From: an uncultured Alphaproteobacteria bacterium
Lineage (GTDB): Bacteria; Pseudomonadota; Alphaproteobacteria; HIMB59; GCA-002718135
Direction of reading: 5' to 3'
Assembly (NCBI GenBank): GCA_902615845.1
Contig: CACMQS010000002.1
Span: 86,221 to 150,220, forward strand
DNA: 64,000 nt
Part shown: one piece after another, positions 24,948 through 34,728 of the stretch
Position numbering within the stretch: position 1 is the first letter of the stretch
How the letters are laid out: each line of letters starts with the position of its first letter
Translations under genes and position numbers: made by a program
The notes under the pieces: model-generated
The model's input: the letters and a program-made list of their open reading frames with translations, nothing else
Database searches by the model: none
Told to the model about the DNA's origin: nothing

Positions 24948-24968
24948 TTTTGGATTGTAAATAGAAAA

Positions 24969-25709
24969 ATGAGTAAAGATAATTTATTGGTAAGTCTAGA
25001 GAACGCAGGTATTTATAAGTCACCAAAATGGTTGATAAGAGGTGTATCTCTTGAGGTAAAAAATGGTCAAATAGTTACACTAATTGGACCCAATGGTTCT
25101 GGAAAAACTACAACAGCTAAAATGGTCCTTAATATTCTTGAACCTGATGAAGGTTCATTGAAACGGTATACAAATAAAATAGCATATGTTCCTCAGAAAA
25201 TTAATATTGATTGGACTATGCCATTACGTGTTTTAGATTTTATGCGATTAACCAATAATCTCAGTAATAATGAAATTATTGAATCCTTAAATCAAACTGG
25301 TGTAGAAAAACTTTTCAAGGAACAAATACATGGTCTATCTGGTGGCGAATTTCAACGTGTCCTTCTAGCGAGAGCAATTGCAAAAAAACCAGAATTACTA
25401 GTTTTAGATGAACCTGTGCAGGGAGTTGATTTTAATGGAGAAATTGACCTTTATAATATTATAAAAAATATTTCAGCAAACCTAAATTGTGGAATTTTAT
25501 TAGTCTCCCATGACTTGCATTTTGTAATGTCTGCAACAGATCATGTAGTTTGTTTAAATGGACATATATGTTGTTCAGGAAAACCAAGTTCGGTTATAAA
25601 AGATAAAGCTTATATAGAATTATTTGGTGAGCATAGATCAAAAACTTTAACATATTATCAGCACGATCATGATCACACACATGCTTCTGACGGAAGTGTA
25701 TCAAGTTAA
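24969..25709 (+). CDS. znuC: Zinc ABC transporter ATP-binding protein
   Basis: Cytoplasmic ATPase of the ZnuABC importer (246 aa). Visible are Walker A GPNGSGKTT (about 40-48), the signature LSGGEFQRVLLARA, Walker B LLVLDEP and the H-loop LLVSHDLHF. A C-terminal His-rich tail (QHDHDHTHASDG, about 232-243) is a common trait of ZnuC and probably senses or buffers zinc. Its TAA overlaps the znuB ATG by one base (TAATG), indicating coupling. Transcription should start at the TATAAT inside the Zur operator. Confidence 0.95.
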   Translation: MSKDNLLVSLENAGIYKSPKWLIRGVSLEVKNGQIVTLIGPNGSGKTTTAKMVLNILEPDEGSLKRYTNKIAYVPQKINIDWTMPLRVLDFMRLTNNLSNNEIIESLNQTGVEKLFKEQIHGLSGGEFQRVLLARAIAKKPELLVLDEPVQGVDFNGEIDLYNIIKNISANLNCGILLVSHDLHFVMSATDHVVCLNGHICCSGKPSSVIKDKAYIELFGEHRSKTLTYYQHDHDHTHASDGSVSS

Positions 25710-26512
25710 TGTTAGATGATTTTTTTACTAGAGCATTAGTTGCTGGTATCGGTATTGCAATAATTACAGGACCACTAGGTTGCTTAGTAATTTGGAGAAG
25801 GCTGTCTTATTTTGGTGATACTTTAGCTCACTCTGCCTTGTTAGGAGTAACTTTAGCTTATGCCTTTAGTTTAAATATTGCCTTTTCCGTATTTGTAATA
25901 TCTGCAGTTATTGCTCTACTTCTTCTCAACTTACAAAAGAGGACTAGATTAGCTGGTGATTCATTACTTGGATTATTAGCTCACTCTACTCTTGCAATTG
26001 GTTTGGTGTTAATGGGTTTTTTATCAAGTATTCGTTTTGATATTATGGGATTACTTTTTGGCGATATCTTAGCAGTAACTCTTCAAGATATTGCCTTAGT
26101 TTGGATTGGTGGTTTTATAATTTTAGGAATTTTGTATTTTATTTGGAAATCGTTATTTTCTGCTACAGTTAATTATGATCTAGCTTCAGCAGAAGGAATG
26201 AAACCGAACATATATAATATGATCTTTACCCTTCTTCTTGCTGGAGTTATCGCATTGTCTATAAAAATGATTGGAACTCTTTTAATAACTGGTCTACTTA
26301 TAATACCGGCTGCCGCATCAAGAAATATAACTAACAATCCAACACAAATGGTATTTGTAGCTATATTAATTGGTATTTTATCAGTCACAATTGGCTTATT
26401 TACCTCTTTGGAATTGAATACCTCTTCGGGACCATCAATTATTGTTATAGCAATAATATTATTTATTATTTCTCTTATTCCACTAGAGTTGAGAGGTAAG
26501 TTGCAAAAATGA
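25709..26512 (+). CDS. znuB: Zinc ABC transporter permease
   Basis: Inner-membrane channel subunit of the ABC-3 family (267 aa) with about eight hydrophobic helices. Family segments include RALVAGIGIAIITGPLGCLVIWRRLSYFGDTLAHSALLGV at the N-terminus, the GDILAVT region, AEGMKPN (coupling helix to ZnuC) and IKMIGTLLITGLLIIPAAASR. It follows znuC with a one-base overlap and precedes zur by about 20 bases, completing the operon. The nucleotide-binding partner and the substrate protein are both in this locus, so the transporter is complete. Confidence 0.95.
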   Translation: MLDDFFTRALVAGIGIAIITGPLGCLVIWRRLSYFGDTLAHSALLGVTLAYAFSLNIAFSVFVISAVIALLLLNLQKRTRLAGDSLLGLLAHSTLAIGLVLMGFLSSIRFDIMGLLFGDILAVTLQDIALVWIGGFIILGILYFIWKSLFSATVNYDLASAEGMKPNIYNMIFTLLLAGVIALSIKMIGTLLITGLLIIPAAASRNITNNPTQMVFVAILIGILSVTIGLFTSLELNTSSGPSIIVIAIILFIISLIPLELRGKLQK

Positions 26513-26535
26513 AAACAATTTGGTAATTGAGATTT

Positions 26536-26940
26536 ATGGGATTGGCATCGGATAATTTAACTAAGAATCAAAAAACAGTTCTTGGAGTTTTAGAAAACTC
26601 TTCTGAACCGATGAAGGCGTACACAATTCTTTATGATATACAAAAAATGGGAATAAAATCTCCTCTGCAAGTTTACAGGGCACTCGATAAATTGATTGAA
26701 ATTGGAAAAGTTCACAAAATAGAAAGTAGAAATTCTTACGTTGCTTGTAAACATGAAGGATGTAATGCAAAAACTTCTACATCTTTTTTGATATGTGAAA
26801 ACTGTGATAGTGTAACTGAGCTAACTGGAAATAATTTATTTTCTTATTTTTCAAAACAAGCAGAAAAAAATAACTTCAATTATAAAAAACATAATTTAGA
26901 AATATTTGGTTTGTGCGAAAATTGTAAACTAAAAAACTAA
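26536..26940 (+). CDS. zur: Zinc uptake regulator Zur (Fur family)
   Basis: Fur-family zinc-sensing repressor (about 134 aa). The winged helix lies in KAYTILYDIQKMGIKSPLQVYRALDKLIEIGKVHKIESRNSYVAC. Metal sites include the Cys at 71/76 (CKHEGC), C87-x2-C90 (CENC) and C127-x2-C130 (CENC) near the C-terminus; the paired Cys form the structural zinc site. I chose the ATG at 26536; a TTG nine bases earlier in the same frame is an alternative. It lies in the znuC-znuB-zur operon, so Zur would repress its own synthesis. The stop overlaps the convergent CCA-enzyme gene by four bases. The operator pattern and the transporter context distinguish it from Fur. Confidence 0.92.
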   Translation: MGLASDNLTKNQKTVLGVLENSSEPMKAYTILYDIQKMGIKSPLQVYRALDKLIEIGKVHKIESRNSYVACKHEGCNAKTSTSFLICENCDSVTELTGNNLFSYFSKQAEKNNFNYKKHNLEIFGLCENCKLKN

Positions 26941-27731
26941 TTTATTAAATTATCAATCTTATTCAGACATTTATTTAATCCAAGGTCGTATTTTGTTCGT
27001 ATAAAATGCTCTTGCACTATTTCAACCCATTTGAATTTTTGTAACGTTTGATGAGATATGTAAAAACAATTTAATGGAAAAGACATATTAAACATTTTTA
27101 ATATTTCTTGTCTTATTACATCGTTGGTCAACACTGCCAAAGATTCGTGAATATATTTTTCTACAATCTTTTGATCACTTAAAGATGTTTTAGGTAAATT
27201 AAATAAACCTCTAAACCTAAAGTATCGATAGATTCTTAAGTAATCTTCTTTTATTCTATCCTCTATTTCACCAATAAAACAAATTTTACTTTCATTTAAA
27301 TCTGATTGACCATTGTAATAATCATGGAGTTTATTATTGTTTCCAACATATAAAGCATTGAAAGTAAAATCTCTTCTGGCTGAATCTTTTTTCCAGCTGT
27401 TGGTGTAAATTACATTTGTATGTCTTCCCATTTGATTAATATCTTCACGTAAAGTTGTAATTTGTATTTTTCGATTATGAGGATAAGCAATTATAGATCC
27501 ATATTGAATAGCAAAATCATCATACTCAATATTGTTATCTTTTAGTAATGACAAAACATCTTCAGGCTCCAAAGTTGTCGCTGTATCAATATCTTTGATC
27601 TCTCTTTCAAGAAGAGCATCTCGTATACACCCTCCTACTAATCGAATTTCAATATTATTTTCTTTAAAGATAGATATTAAAAACTTAACATGCTCCAGAT
27701 TCAATAAATTCGTAATTTTATTTATTTCCAT
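26937..27731 (-). CDS. CCA-adding enzyme/poly(A) polymerase family, short form
   Basis: Class II nucleotidyltransferase that would add or repair the CCA end of tRNAs. The N-terminal catalytic head is complete: LVGGCIRDALLEREIKDIDTATT with the metal-binding Asp pair, GSIIAY, RRDFTFNALYV and the neck segment RIKEDYLRIYRYFRFRG, then a short helical part (NDVIRQEILKMF). At 264 residues it lacks much of the C-terminal body/tail of the roughly 400-aa alphaproteobacterial enzymes, and zur begins immediately after its stop. The frame itself is intact. A minimal CCA enzyme is likely; a recent nonsense truncation cannot be excluded. At least one tRNA here (57459) already encodes CCA. Confidence 0.85.
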   Translation of the reverse strand: MEINKITNLLNLEHVKFLISIFKENNIEIRLVGGCIRDALLEREIKDIDTATTLEPEDVLSLLKDNNIEYDDFAIQYGSIIAYPHNRKIQITTLREDINQMGRHTNVIYTNSWKKDSARRDFTFNALYVGNNNKLHDYYNGQSDLNESKICFIGEIEDRIKEDYLRIYRYFRFRGLFNLPKTSLSDQKIVEKYIHESLAVLTNDVIRQEILKMFNMSFPLNCFYISHQTLQKFKWVEIVQEHFIRTKYDLGLNKCLNKIDNLIN

Positions 27732-27772
27732 TATCTAGCTATTTCTTCAAAACAATTTATATTACAATAACA

Positions 27773-28381
27773 ATGTCGACTTCTTCAAAAGAAAATGCTA
27801 CAGAAATATTTGAGGGTATAAAGAAAAATTTAACAAGAGGAGTTAAAGATAGAAAACACACCTTTCACACGCCAGTCTTTAGTAATATTGATAGTGAAGG
27901 TGGAATTGATTCTAGAGTTGTAGTCTTAAGAAAGTTTGATCCCAATAGCATGACACTAAATTTTCACACAGACTTTAGATCTCCGAAGGTTCCTAATTTA
28001 AAAAAAAATAGTAGTTCTCAATTTGTTTTTTATGATCATAAATTAAAAATTCAAATGCGAATCAAAACAACGTCTTTGGTTAATAATCAAAATGATAAAG
28101 CTAAAGAAATGTGGGATAAAACAAGATTGTTTAGTAGAAAATGTTACTTAACATTGAAAGATCCAAGCTCAATCACTGAATTTCCAGAAGATGGTATCCC
28201 TGAACACTTAACCGGAAAGGAACCAAGTCATGAAGAAAGTGAAAAAGGATATAAAAATTTTACAGTAGTTGAAAATAAAATTAATGAAATTGATTGGCTT
28301 TATTTAGAAATTTCAGGTCATCGTAGATTAAAATTAACATTTAAAAATAATGAACCAGAATATAATTGGTTAATACCTTAA
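27773..28381 (+). CDS. Pyridoxamine 5'-phosphate oxidase-family flavoprotein
   Basis: 202-residue protein with a split-barrel FMN-binding fold of the PNPOx family. Supporting segments are TFHTPVFSNIDSEGGIDSRVVVLRKFDPNSMTLNFHTDFRSPKVPNLKKN, the FVFYDHKLKIQMRIKTTSLV strand pair, MWDKTRLFSRKCYL and the C-terminal IDWLYLEISGHRRLKLTF. It resembles the Alr4036-type subfamily, whose substrates are mostly unknown, rather than PdxH itself. It convergently overlaps panC by four bases. Confidence 0.82.
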   Translation: MSTSSKENATEIFEGIKKNLTRGVKDRKHTFHTPVFSNIDSEGGIDSRVVVLRKFDPNSMTLNFHTDFRSPKVPNLKKNSSSQFVFYDHKLKIQMRIKTTSLVNNQNDKAKEMWDKTRLFSRKCYLTLKDPSSITEFPEDGIPEHLTGKEPSHEESEKGYKNFTVVENKINEIDWLYLEISGHRRLKLTFKNNEPEYNWLIP

Positions 28382-29208
28382 TATAATTTAAAATTATCAA
28401 TAATTCTAATCTCACCAATATATAAAGCAATAAATAATCTAGCTTCAAAATAATTTTTTGTTATTTCTAAATTATTTTCATTTCTTATCTCTAAATAGTC
28501 AATTTTATTTATATTATTTTGAAGAAACTCTATTTTTAATTGATCTAAATTATTAATTTCATTTTGTTTTAACAGATTAATATGTTCTTTAATTTTATTT
28601 CCTAATACATCAAAAATTTTTAATTGATCATTAGAAAATTTAGAGTTCCTTGAAGATAAACTCATACCTGTTTTATCTCGTACAGATGGGCATTGAATTA
28701 TTTTAATATTGTGATGATTAATTTTTACTAAATCTTGTATTATTTTTACTTGCTGAAAATCCTTCTCACCAAAATAACTATTCGTTGGTTTAATCAAATT
28801 AAAAAAAAGATCCACAACAGTAGTAACTCCATCAAAATGGCCAGGTCGAAATTTATCACATAAAATATTTCTAAAATTGTTTACAATTTTTTTCTTTGCC
28901 AATCCTTTAGGGTATATCTCTTGAATGTCAGGTAAGAAGAGTGCATTACAACCAATATTTTCTAATTTAGAAATATCTTCATCAATTGTCTTTGGATAAG
29001 AATTGAAATCATTTTCATTGTTAAATTGAGTAGGATTAATAAATATTGAACAGATTACAAATTCGTTATGTAATTGTGCTTCTCTAATGAGAGATAAATG
29101 TCCATCGTGTAAGTTTCCCATTGTTAAAACTAAACCAATAGACTGACCCTTGTCTTTGATTGAAACTAAATTTGGCTCTAATTCACTAGCTTTTTTGAAA
29201 ATTTTCAT
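28378..29208 (-). CDS. panC: Pantothenate synthetase
   Basis: ATP-dependent condensation of pantoate and beta-alanine to pantothenate, leading to coenzyme A. The 276 residues are full length. Nucleotidylyltransferase motifs are clear: the HIGH-type MGNLHDGHLSLIREA, VCSIFINPTQFNNENDF, FRPGHFDGVTTVVDLFFNLIKP, YFGEKDFQQV and the KMSKS-like SLSSRNSKFS. It is divergent from rpmH with 61 bases between starts. panB is not adjacent. Confidence 0.95.
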   Translation of the reverse strand: MKIFKKASELEPNLVSIKDKGQSIGLVLTMGNLHDGHLSLIREAQLHNEFVICSIFINPTQFNNENDFNSYPKTIDEDISKLENIGCNALFLPDIQEIYPKGLAKKKIVNNFRNILCDKFRPGHFDGVTTVVDLFFNLIKPTNSYFGEKDFQQVKIIQDLVKINHHNIKIIQCPSVRDKTGMSLSSRNSKFSNDQLKIFDVLGNKIKEHINLLKQNEINNLDQLKIEFLQNNINKIDYLEIRNENNLEITKNYFEARLFIALYIGEIRIIDNFKLY

Positions 29209-29211
29209 CGA

Positions 29212-29241
29212 TTACATAAGTAAATATTTGACTTATATAAT
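29212..29241 (+). promoter_or_regulatory. Predicted promoter of the rpmH-rnpA-yidD-yidC operon
   Basis: TTACAT (29212-29217) and TATAAT (29236-29241) are 18 bases apart in the panC/rpmH gap. The expected start near 29248 gives a leader of about 22 bases before the rpmH ATG at 29270. The perfect TATAAT supports it; the -35 is weaker. An upstream TTGACT (29228-29233) is misplaced for this -10. Confidence 0.4.
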
Positions 29242-29269
29242 GAATTCGTATTAGGCCCAGAGATTTATT

Positions 29270-29404
29270 ATGAAACGCACTTACCAACCTAGTAGAGTAA
29301 TTAGAAAAAGAAGACACGGTTTTAGAGCTAGAATGGCAACTAAAGCAGGTCGTCAAATCATTAATAGAAGACGTGCAAAAGGAAGAGCTCAATTAAGCGC
29401 TTAA
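29270..29404 (+). CDS. rpmH: 50S ribosomal protein L34
   Basis: Small basic protein of the large ribosomal subunit, 44 residues, starting [20 protein letters not shown] and continuing with [23 protein letters not shown], a complete L34. It lies nine bases before rnpA, the universal bacterial arrangement, and both are followed by yidD and yidC. The start at 29270 is the only ATG that gives the conserved MKRTYQPS N-terminus. Confidence 0.98.
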   Translation: MKRTYQPSRVIRKRRHGFRARMATKAGRQIINRRRAKGRAQLSA

Positions 29405-29413
29405 AAAGGCCAA

Positions 29414-29743
29414 ATGGCCCAAAAATTATTTACAATTAAGAAAAGATCGACTTTCGTTATGATACGAAACCAGGGAGAATTTATAAAAGGTAAAAATATG
29501 AATATCCAAATTTTACACAATCAAGATCTAGAAAATTCTATAGGTGTAGGATACACAGCTTCCAAAAAAATTGGCAACGCAGTAAAAAGAAATAGAGCAA
29601 AGAGAATAATGAGAGAATTAGCTAGAAAAATTATTATTAATGGTAAAATTAATTCATATTATGTGTTAATAGCTAAAACGTCATTGCTCGAAGAGAAATT
29701 TGATAAACTTTTATTAGAACTTAAGGGAAAGATAAATGGTTAG
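29414..29743 (+). CDS. rnpA: Ribonuclease P protein component
   Basis: Basic protein (109 aa) that binds the RNase P RNA and helps mature tRNA 5' ends. The signature region [29 protein letters not shown] contains the RNR motif (KRNRAKR), and the N-terminal [21 protein letters not shown] part matches the family. It overlaps yidD by eight bases. The RNase P RNA gene is not seen in this window. Confidence 0.95.
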   Translation: MAQKLFTIKKRSTFVMIRNQGEFIKGKNMNIQILHNQDLENSIGVGYTASKKIGNAVKRNRAKRIMRELARKIIINGKINSYYVLIAKTSLLEEKFDKLLLELKGKING

Positions 29744-29981
29744 TAAATATATTTCATTACCTTTAATCATAATAATTAGATTATACCAGTTATTGATTTC
29801 CCCAATACTTGGGCAGAATTGTCGGTATTTACCAACCTGCTCTGAGTATTCTATTAAAGCATTAAAGGAACATGGGTTATTTAAAGGATCAATTTTATCG
29901 GTGAAAAGAGTTTCAAAATGTCATCCCTGGGGTTCCCACGGATTTGATCCAGTACCAAAAAAATCTGAGTTAAATAAATGA
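29736..29981 (+). CDS. yidD: Membrane protein insertion efficiency factor YidD
   Basis: Small membrane-associated protein (81 aa) that aids YidC-mediated insertion. The diagnostic pattern is [35 protein letters not shown], then [19 protein letters not shown], with the conserved Cys ([15 protein letters not shown]). It overlaps rnpA by eight bases and yidC by four, so translation of the whole rpmH-rnpA-yidD-yidC block is coupled. Confidence 0.95.
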   Translation: MVSKYISLPLIIIIRLYQLLISPILGQNCRYLPTCSEYSIKALKEHGLFKGSILSVKRVSKCHPWGSHGFDPVPKKSELNK

Positions 29982-31705
29982 ACGAACAAAGAAATTTATA
30001 TTTGGCTATTGGTATTTCAATTGCGATAATTATTTTTTTTCAATTATTATTTCCAACTCAACCAATTCAAACAACATCCTTTGAAGAAGATGAAGTCTTA
30101 GAGCCTGCAACATCCATTGATGGACAAAGCAGCCAAGCTGTTTCAGAAATACAAAGTAGAGATGAAGCTTTAATTCAAACCGACAGAGTTATTTTTGAAA
30201 ATGCATCTATTAAAGGTTCTATAAATCTAAAAGGAGCAATTTTAGATGACCTCATATTATCAAAATATAAAACTAGCTTAAAACCTGATTCGAATAATAT
30301 ACAGCTTTTGTTACCGGATGGGACTGCTAATCCATATTATATTGAAACAGGTTGGAAAGAGCTAAAAAATTCTAACATTGAATTACCTAATTTAGAAACA
30401 AATTGGAAAACTAACTCTACCACTCTAAGCCCCTCAAGCCCTGTTACACTTAGTTGGACGAATAATAAAAATATAACTTTCAAAATCAACTATCAAGTTG
30501 ATGATGAGTATATGTTTACAATTACACAGGAAATAGAAAATAACAGTGGTGAAGATATTGAAGTTTTTCCATACAGATTAATCAAAAGAATAAACACACC
30601 AGATACAATTAATTTTTTTATACTTCACGAGGGTTTAATTAGTCTAATAAACGACGAATTATTGGAAAAAAATTATGATGATATTGCCGATGATTGTAAT
30701 TCATCAATGCAAACAAAAAAAGAGTTTTGCGATAATAAAACACAAGGAGGTTGGTTAGGTTTTACAGACAAATATTGGATGTCTGCTTTAATTCCTGATG
30801 CTGACCAATCCATTAACGTCAATTATAGATACGGAAATAATGGACGTGATAGCTATAGGGCAGGTTATGTTGGTCAAATATATAAAATTAACTCGGGTGA
30901 AAATATATCTTACGGCGGAAAATTATTTGTGGGTGCAAAAAAATTAAATGTCTTAAGTGCTTATGACGAAAATCTCTCTATACCAAGATTTACTGATGCA
31001 ATTGACTGGGGCTGGTTTAGTTTTTTAACTAAACCTGTTTCATATGCCATTAATTGGTTTTTTGGTTATGCAGGTAATTTTGGTCTAGCAATAATTGCCT
31101 TTACCATTTTAATGCGTTTAATTTTATTCCCACTGGCACAAGCATCTTTTAAATCTATGGCAAAGATGAAAAAACTTCAGCCTGATATGCAAAGATTAAA
31201 AGAAACATATCCAAATGACAGACAAAAAATGCAGCAAGAACTAATGGCCTTGTATAAAAGAGAGGGTGCTAATCCTGTTGCGGGTTGTCTACCAATTTTA
31301 GTACAAATACCAATTTTCTTCTCTTTGTATAAAGTGTTGTTTGTTACGATAGAGATGTATCACGCTCCTTTTTATGGATGGATTCATGATCTATCTGCGC
31401 CAGACCCATTAGGCTTAATGACAATATTTGGATTAGTTCCTTGGGATGTGCCACCTATACTGTCAATAATTGATATTGGTATTCTTCCTATCATTATGGG
31501 CTTCACTATGTGGTTACAGCAAAAACTAAATCCTGCTCCCGCTGATCCAACACAGGCTAGAATTTTTGCATTACTTCCATTTGTATTTACTTTTGTACTA
31601 GCTGGTTTTGCAGCTGGTTTAGTTTTATATTGGTCAGTGAACAATATTTTATCAATTGCGCAGCAATGGTATATTCAAAGAAGAATTTTAGCCAAAAATG
31701 GCTAG
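29978..31705 (+). CDS. yidC: Membrane protein insertase YidC
   Basis: Oxa1/Alb3-family insertase (575 aa) that folds membrane proteins alone or with SecYEG. It has an N-terminal anchor (about 7-25), a large periplasmic beta-domain (about 60-330, ending around [11 protein letters not shown]) and the conserved five-helix core starting [38 protein letters not shown] with the key Arg of the hydrophilic groove. [29 protein letters not shown] is the cytosolic loop. The final helix [23 protein letters not shown] is typical. It overlaps engB by eight bases. Confidence 0.97.
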   Translation: MNEQRNLYLAIGISIAIIIFFQLLFPTQPIQTTSFEEDEVLEPATSIDGQSSQAVSEIQSRDEALIQTDRVIFENASIKGSINLKGAILDDLILSKYKTSLKPDSNNIQLLLPDGTANPYYIETGWKELKNSNIELPNLETNWKTNSTTLSPSSPVTLSWTNNKNITFKINYQVDDEYMFTITQEIENNSGEDIEVFPYRLIKRINTPDTINFFILHEGLISLINDELLEKNYDDIADDCNSSMQTKKEFCDNKTQGGWLGFTDKYWMSALIPDADQSINVNYRYGNNGRDSYRAGYVGQIYKINSGENISYGGKLFVGAKKLNVLSAYDENLSIPRFTDAIDWGWFSFLTKPVSYAINWFFGYAGNFGLAIIAFTILMRLILFPLAQASFKSMAKMKKLQPDMQRLKETYPNDRQKMQQELMALYKREGANPVAGCLPILVQIPIFFSLYKVLFVTIEMYHAPFYGWIHDLSAPDPLGLMTIFGLVPWDVPPILSIIDIGILPIIMGFTMWLQQKLNPAPADPTQARIFALLPFVFTFVLAGFAAGLVLYWSVNNILSIAQQWYIQRRILAKNG

Positions 31706-32318
31706 CTTAAATAAAAATTTAAATAACTTTTTTAATAATAATAAGTTTTTAGGTTCCTTTCAGTCATTTAAAGACATTCCCTATTCAGATATAAAAAAAG
31801 AATGTTGTTTTATAGGTAGATCTAATGTTGGAAAATCTAGTTTAATAAATTCATTAACTAAAACAAAAAAACTAGCGAAAACTAGTAAAACTCCAGGAAG
31901 AACACAGGCTATAAATGTTTTTTTAATTAGTGAAAAAATAAATATGATCGATTTACCCGGTTATGGTTTTGCCAAAGTATCAAAAGTTGTACGAGAAAAC
32001 TTAATGACCTTGATTGAAGAATATATAGAAAATAGAGATACACTTGATCATGTTTTTTTACTAATTGACTCAAAAGTTGGTATCAAAAATTCTGATATTG
32101 ATATGTTGGATTTATTAAGTGATTGCTCAAGAAAATTTTCCATAATTTTAACTAAAATAGATAAAATATCTAATAACCATTTAGAATATCAAAAAAAATC
32201 AATTTTAAGTTTAATGCAAAATTATAAAAAATCATTTACGAAAATATATCAATCTGAGACCAAAAAAAATAATGGTATTACAGAGATTCAAAGATCTATA
32301 TACGGGATATCACAATAA
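31698..32318 (+). CDS. engB: Ribosome biogenesis GTP-binding protein EngB (YsxC/YihA)
   Basis: Small GTPase needed for large-subunit assembly (206 aa). GTPase motifs are GRSNVGKSSLINSLT (G1), the SKTPGRTQAINVF switch I, DLPGYGFAKV (G3) and LTKIDKI (G4). The N-terminal part FIGRSNVG is preceded by the family QSFKDIPYSDIKKECCF segment. It overlaps the end of yidC by eight bases, as in many alphaproteobacteria, and argB follows two bases later. Confidence 0.95.
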   Translation: MASLNKNLNNFFNNNKFLGSFQSFKDIPYSDIKKECCFIGRSNVGKSSLINSLTKTKKLAKTSKTPGRTQAINVFLISEKINMIDLPGYGFAKVSKVVRENLMTLIEEYIENRDTLDHVFLLIDSKVGIKNSDIDMLDLLSDCSRKFSIILTKIDKISNNHLEYQKKSILSLMQNYKKSFTKIYQSETKKNNGITEIQRSIYGISQ

Positions 32319-32320
32319 AT

Positions 32321-33232
32321 ATGAAATTTGATTTTTTATCAGAGAGTGATCAGGCTTATTTTATTCATAAAGCCTCAACCTTAGTTGAAGCTCTTCCATA
32401 CATTCGAGAACATAGTGGTGATACCATTGTAATAAAATACGGTGGACATGCAATGGGAGATAAAAAACTGTCTGAGAGTTTTTCAAGAGATATTGGGTTA
32501 TTAAAAGAAGTAGGTGTGTCACCAATTATTATTCATGGTGGAGGACCTCAAATTGGTGAGAGACTTAAATCAAAAAATATATCAACACAATTTGTTGAAG
32601 GATTACGAGTTACTGATAAAGAAACAATTAAGGTAGTTGAGGAAGTTTTATCTAAGGATATCAATTCAGAAATAGTAGAATCTATAAGTGCCTCTGGAGG
32701 AAAAGCGATAGGAGTATCTGGTAATGATAACTTAGTCACTGCAACTAAATTGAATGTGGAAATTAAAGATAGTGATTCAAATATCGAAAAAATAGTTGAT
32801 ATTGGTTTTGTTGGACAACCAAAACAATTAAACAAAGATATGCTAACTAGCTTTATAAAAAATGGTCAAATACCTGTCATATCTCCTTTAGGTAAGGATG
32901 AAAATAATTTTACATATAATATTAATGCTGACACTGTTGCGGGTTTTATAGCAGGTGAGTTACAAGCAAGTAAATTATTATTACTAACCGATGTACCTGG
33001 AATTTTAGACAAAGATGAAAAATTAATATCATCAATAACTTTAGAAGAAGCTAAAAATATTGCTAATAAAGAATATATTTCTGGAGGTATGAAGCCGAAA
33101 ATTAATACATGTATTGATGCAATGAAAAAAGGTGTTAAAAAATCTACTATTTTAGATGGAAGAATTCCTCATTCAGTAATATTAGAGTTATTCACTGAAC
33201 ATGGAATTGGTACACAAATAACAAGTAATTAA
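32321..33232 (+). CDS. argB: Acetylglutamate kinase
   Basis: Phosphorylates N-acetylglutamate in arginine synthesis (303 aa). Amino acid kinase motifs are IVIKYGGHAMGD, the IIIHGGGPQIGERLKSKNI loop, the glutamate-binding FVEGLRVTD, INADTVAGFIAGELQASKLLLLTDVPGIL and ISGGMKPKINTCIDAMKKGV. The N-terminal extension before IKYGGHAM is the form usually inhibited by arginine. The following HAD gene begins immediately after the stop, so both are in the same transcript. Confidence 0.96.
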   Translation: MKFDFLSESDQAYFIHKASTLVEALPYIREHSGDTIVIKYGGHAMGDKKLSESFSRDIGLLKEVGVSPIIIHGGGPQIGERLKSKNISTQFVEGLRVTDKETIKVVEEVLSKDINSEIVESISASGGKAIGVSGNDNLVTATKLNVEIKDSDSNIEKIVDIGFVGQPKQLNKDMLTSFIKNGQIPVISPLGKDENNFTYNINADTVAGFIAGELQASKLLLLTDVPGILDKDEKLISSITLEEAKNIANKEYISGGMKPKINTCIDAMKKGVKKSTILDGRIPHSVILELFTEHGIGTQITSN

Positions 33233-33907
33233 ATGAGCTTTAAAGATAACATCAATACCTGGATATTTGATCTAGATAACACACTGTACTCTGCAGACAG
33301 TGGAATTTTTCAGCAAGTACATAAGTTAATGGGTGAGTTTGTAGCTAAAAATTTAAATATGGAATTAGCTGAAGCAAAAAAACTACAAGCAAAATATTAC
33401 AAGCAACATGGCACTACATTAAGAGGTATGATGGATAATCATGGTGTAGATCCTGATTATTTTTTAGAAGAAGTTCATAAGTTAGATTACTCAATTGTTG
33501 GTCCAAATCAAAATCTTAATGATGAATTATATAAACTTGAGGGAAGAAAAATTATTTATACAAATGCTAATAAGCAACATGTCTTAGATGTGTTAGAGAA
33601 AATAAATTTAACAAACTTTTTTGATGAAATATATGATATTAAAATGGCTAATTATATTCCTAAGCCAGAAATTTCTCCCTATGAAAAAATTATCGACTTA
33701 TTTGATATCGAATCAAATAAATCCGCAATGTTTGATGATATTGCAAAGAATTTAGTTCCAGCAAAAAAAGTTGGTTTTACACCTGTCTGGGTTGATGCTG
33801 GTTATGAAAATTTTTCCGATGATATTGAAGCATCTAAAGAATATTTAGATTTTCAAACAAGAGATTTGAGTTTATTTTTAAAAGATGTAAATGAGGGTAA
33901 AATATGA
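33233..33907 (+). CDS. HAD-family pyrimidine 5'-nucleotidase-type phosphatase
   Basis: 224-residue haloacid dehalogenase phosphatase. The nucleophile motif is [17 protein letters not shown] (first Asp the phosphoryl acceptor), motif II is [10 protein letters not shown], motif III is the Lys of [10 protein letters not shown] and motif IV is MFDDIAKN. This pattern matches the SDT1/pyrimidine 5'-nucleotidase subfamily, commonly found between argB and dapD in alphaproteobacteria. The physiological substrate is unproven. It overlaps dapD by four bases. Confidence 0.88.
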   Translation: MSFKDNINTWIFDLDNTLYSADSGIFQQVHKLMGEFVAKNLNMELAEAKKLQAKYYKQHGTTLRGMMDNHGVDPDYFLEEVHKLDYSIVGPNQNLNDELYKLEGRKIIYTNANKQHVLDVLEKINLTNFFDEIYDIKMANYIPKPEISPYEKIIDLFDIESNKSAMFDDIAKNLVPAKKVGFTPVWVDAGYENFSDDIEASKEYLDFQTRDLSLFLKDVNEGKI

Positions 33908-34728
33908 GTGATCTGGAAAGAATTATAAATGATGCCTTTGAGGAGAGAGATAATATTAATGTCAATACTGTAGGTGATATTAGAAATGCAGTAGATGAAA
34001 CTTTAAACAAACTTGATAGTGGAAACTTAAGGGTTTGTGAAAAAATTAATAATAAATGGCAAGTTAATCAATGGATTAAAAAGGCAATTCTTTTAAGTTT
34101 CAGATTAAATGATAATGAAATCATTAAAGCATCGCATGCTACTTGGTTTGACAAAGTAGAAAGTAAAACTGCAAATTGGACTAAAGATAATCATCTGAAA
34201 GCAGGATTTCGATATGTACCAGACGCTGTTGTAAGAAAATCCGCATTTATTGCTAAAGGTGTTGTTTTAATGCCTTCTTTTGTAAATCTTGGTGCATATG
34301 TTGACGAAGGAACAATGATTGATACTTGGGCAACAGTTGGCTCATGTGCACAAATAGGTAAAAACTGTCATATTTCTGGAGGCGCTGGTATTGGCGGTGT
34401 ACTTGAACCTCTTCAAGCAAATCCTGTGATTATTGAAGACAATTGTTTTATTGGAGCTAGAAGTGAAGTGGCTGAAGGTGTTATTGTTGGTGAAGGTGCG
34501 GTTTTATCAATGGGTGTATTTATTGGAGCATCTACAAAAATAGTCGATCGATCAACTGGGGAAATTCATATGGGAAAAGTTCCAGCGTATTCAGTTGTGG
34601 TACCAGGTACATTACCAGGAAAAAAAGAAGGGGATATTAATCCTTCTTTATACTGTGCAGTTATTGTTAAAAGAGTTGATGAAAAAACTAGAAGCAAAAC
34701 ATCAATCAATGATCTTTTAAGAGATTAA
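33904..34728 (+). CDS. dapD: Tetrahydrodipicolinate N-succinyltransferase
   Basis: Succinylates tetrahydrodipicolinate in the lysine/meso-diaminopimelate pathway (274 aa). The N-terminal helical domain is followed by left-handed beta-helix hexapeptide repeats ([56 protein letters not shown], then [27 protein letters not shown]). The C-terminal [17 protein letters not shown] is conserved. It overlaps the HAD gene by four bases and dapE by one, so succinyl-branch genes are coupled. Confidence 0.97.
   Translation: MSDLERIINDAFEERDNINVNTVGDIRNAVDETLNKLDSGNLRVCEKINNKWQVNQWIKKAILLSFRLNDNEIIKASHATWFDKVESKTANWTKDNHLKAGFRYVPDAVVRKSAFIAKGVVLMPSFVNLGAYVDEGTMIDTWATVGSCAQIGKNCHISGGAGIGGVLEPLQANPVIIEDNCFIGARSEVAEGVIVGEGAVLSMGVFIGASTKIVDRSTGEIHMGKVPAYSVVVPGTLPGKKEGDINPSLYCAVIVKRVDEKTRSKTSINDLLRD

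Noticed and set aside
26527..26529. TTG start for zur
   Set aside because: An ATG nine bases later in the same frame is preferred; the three extra residues add nothing conserved, though TTG cannot be excluded.
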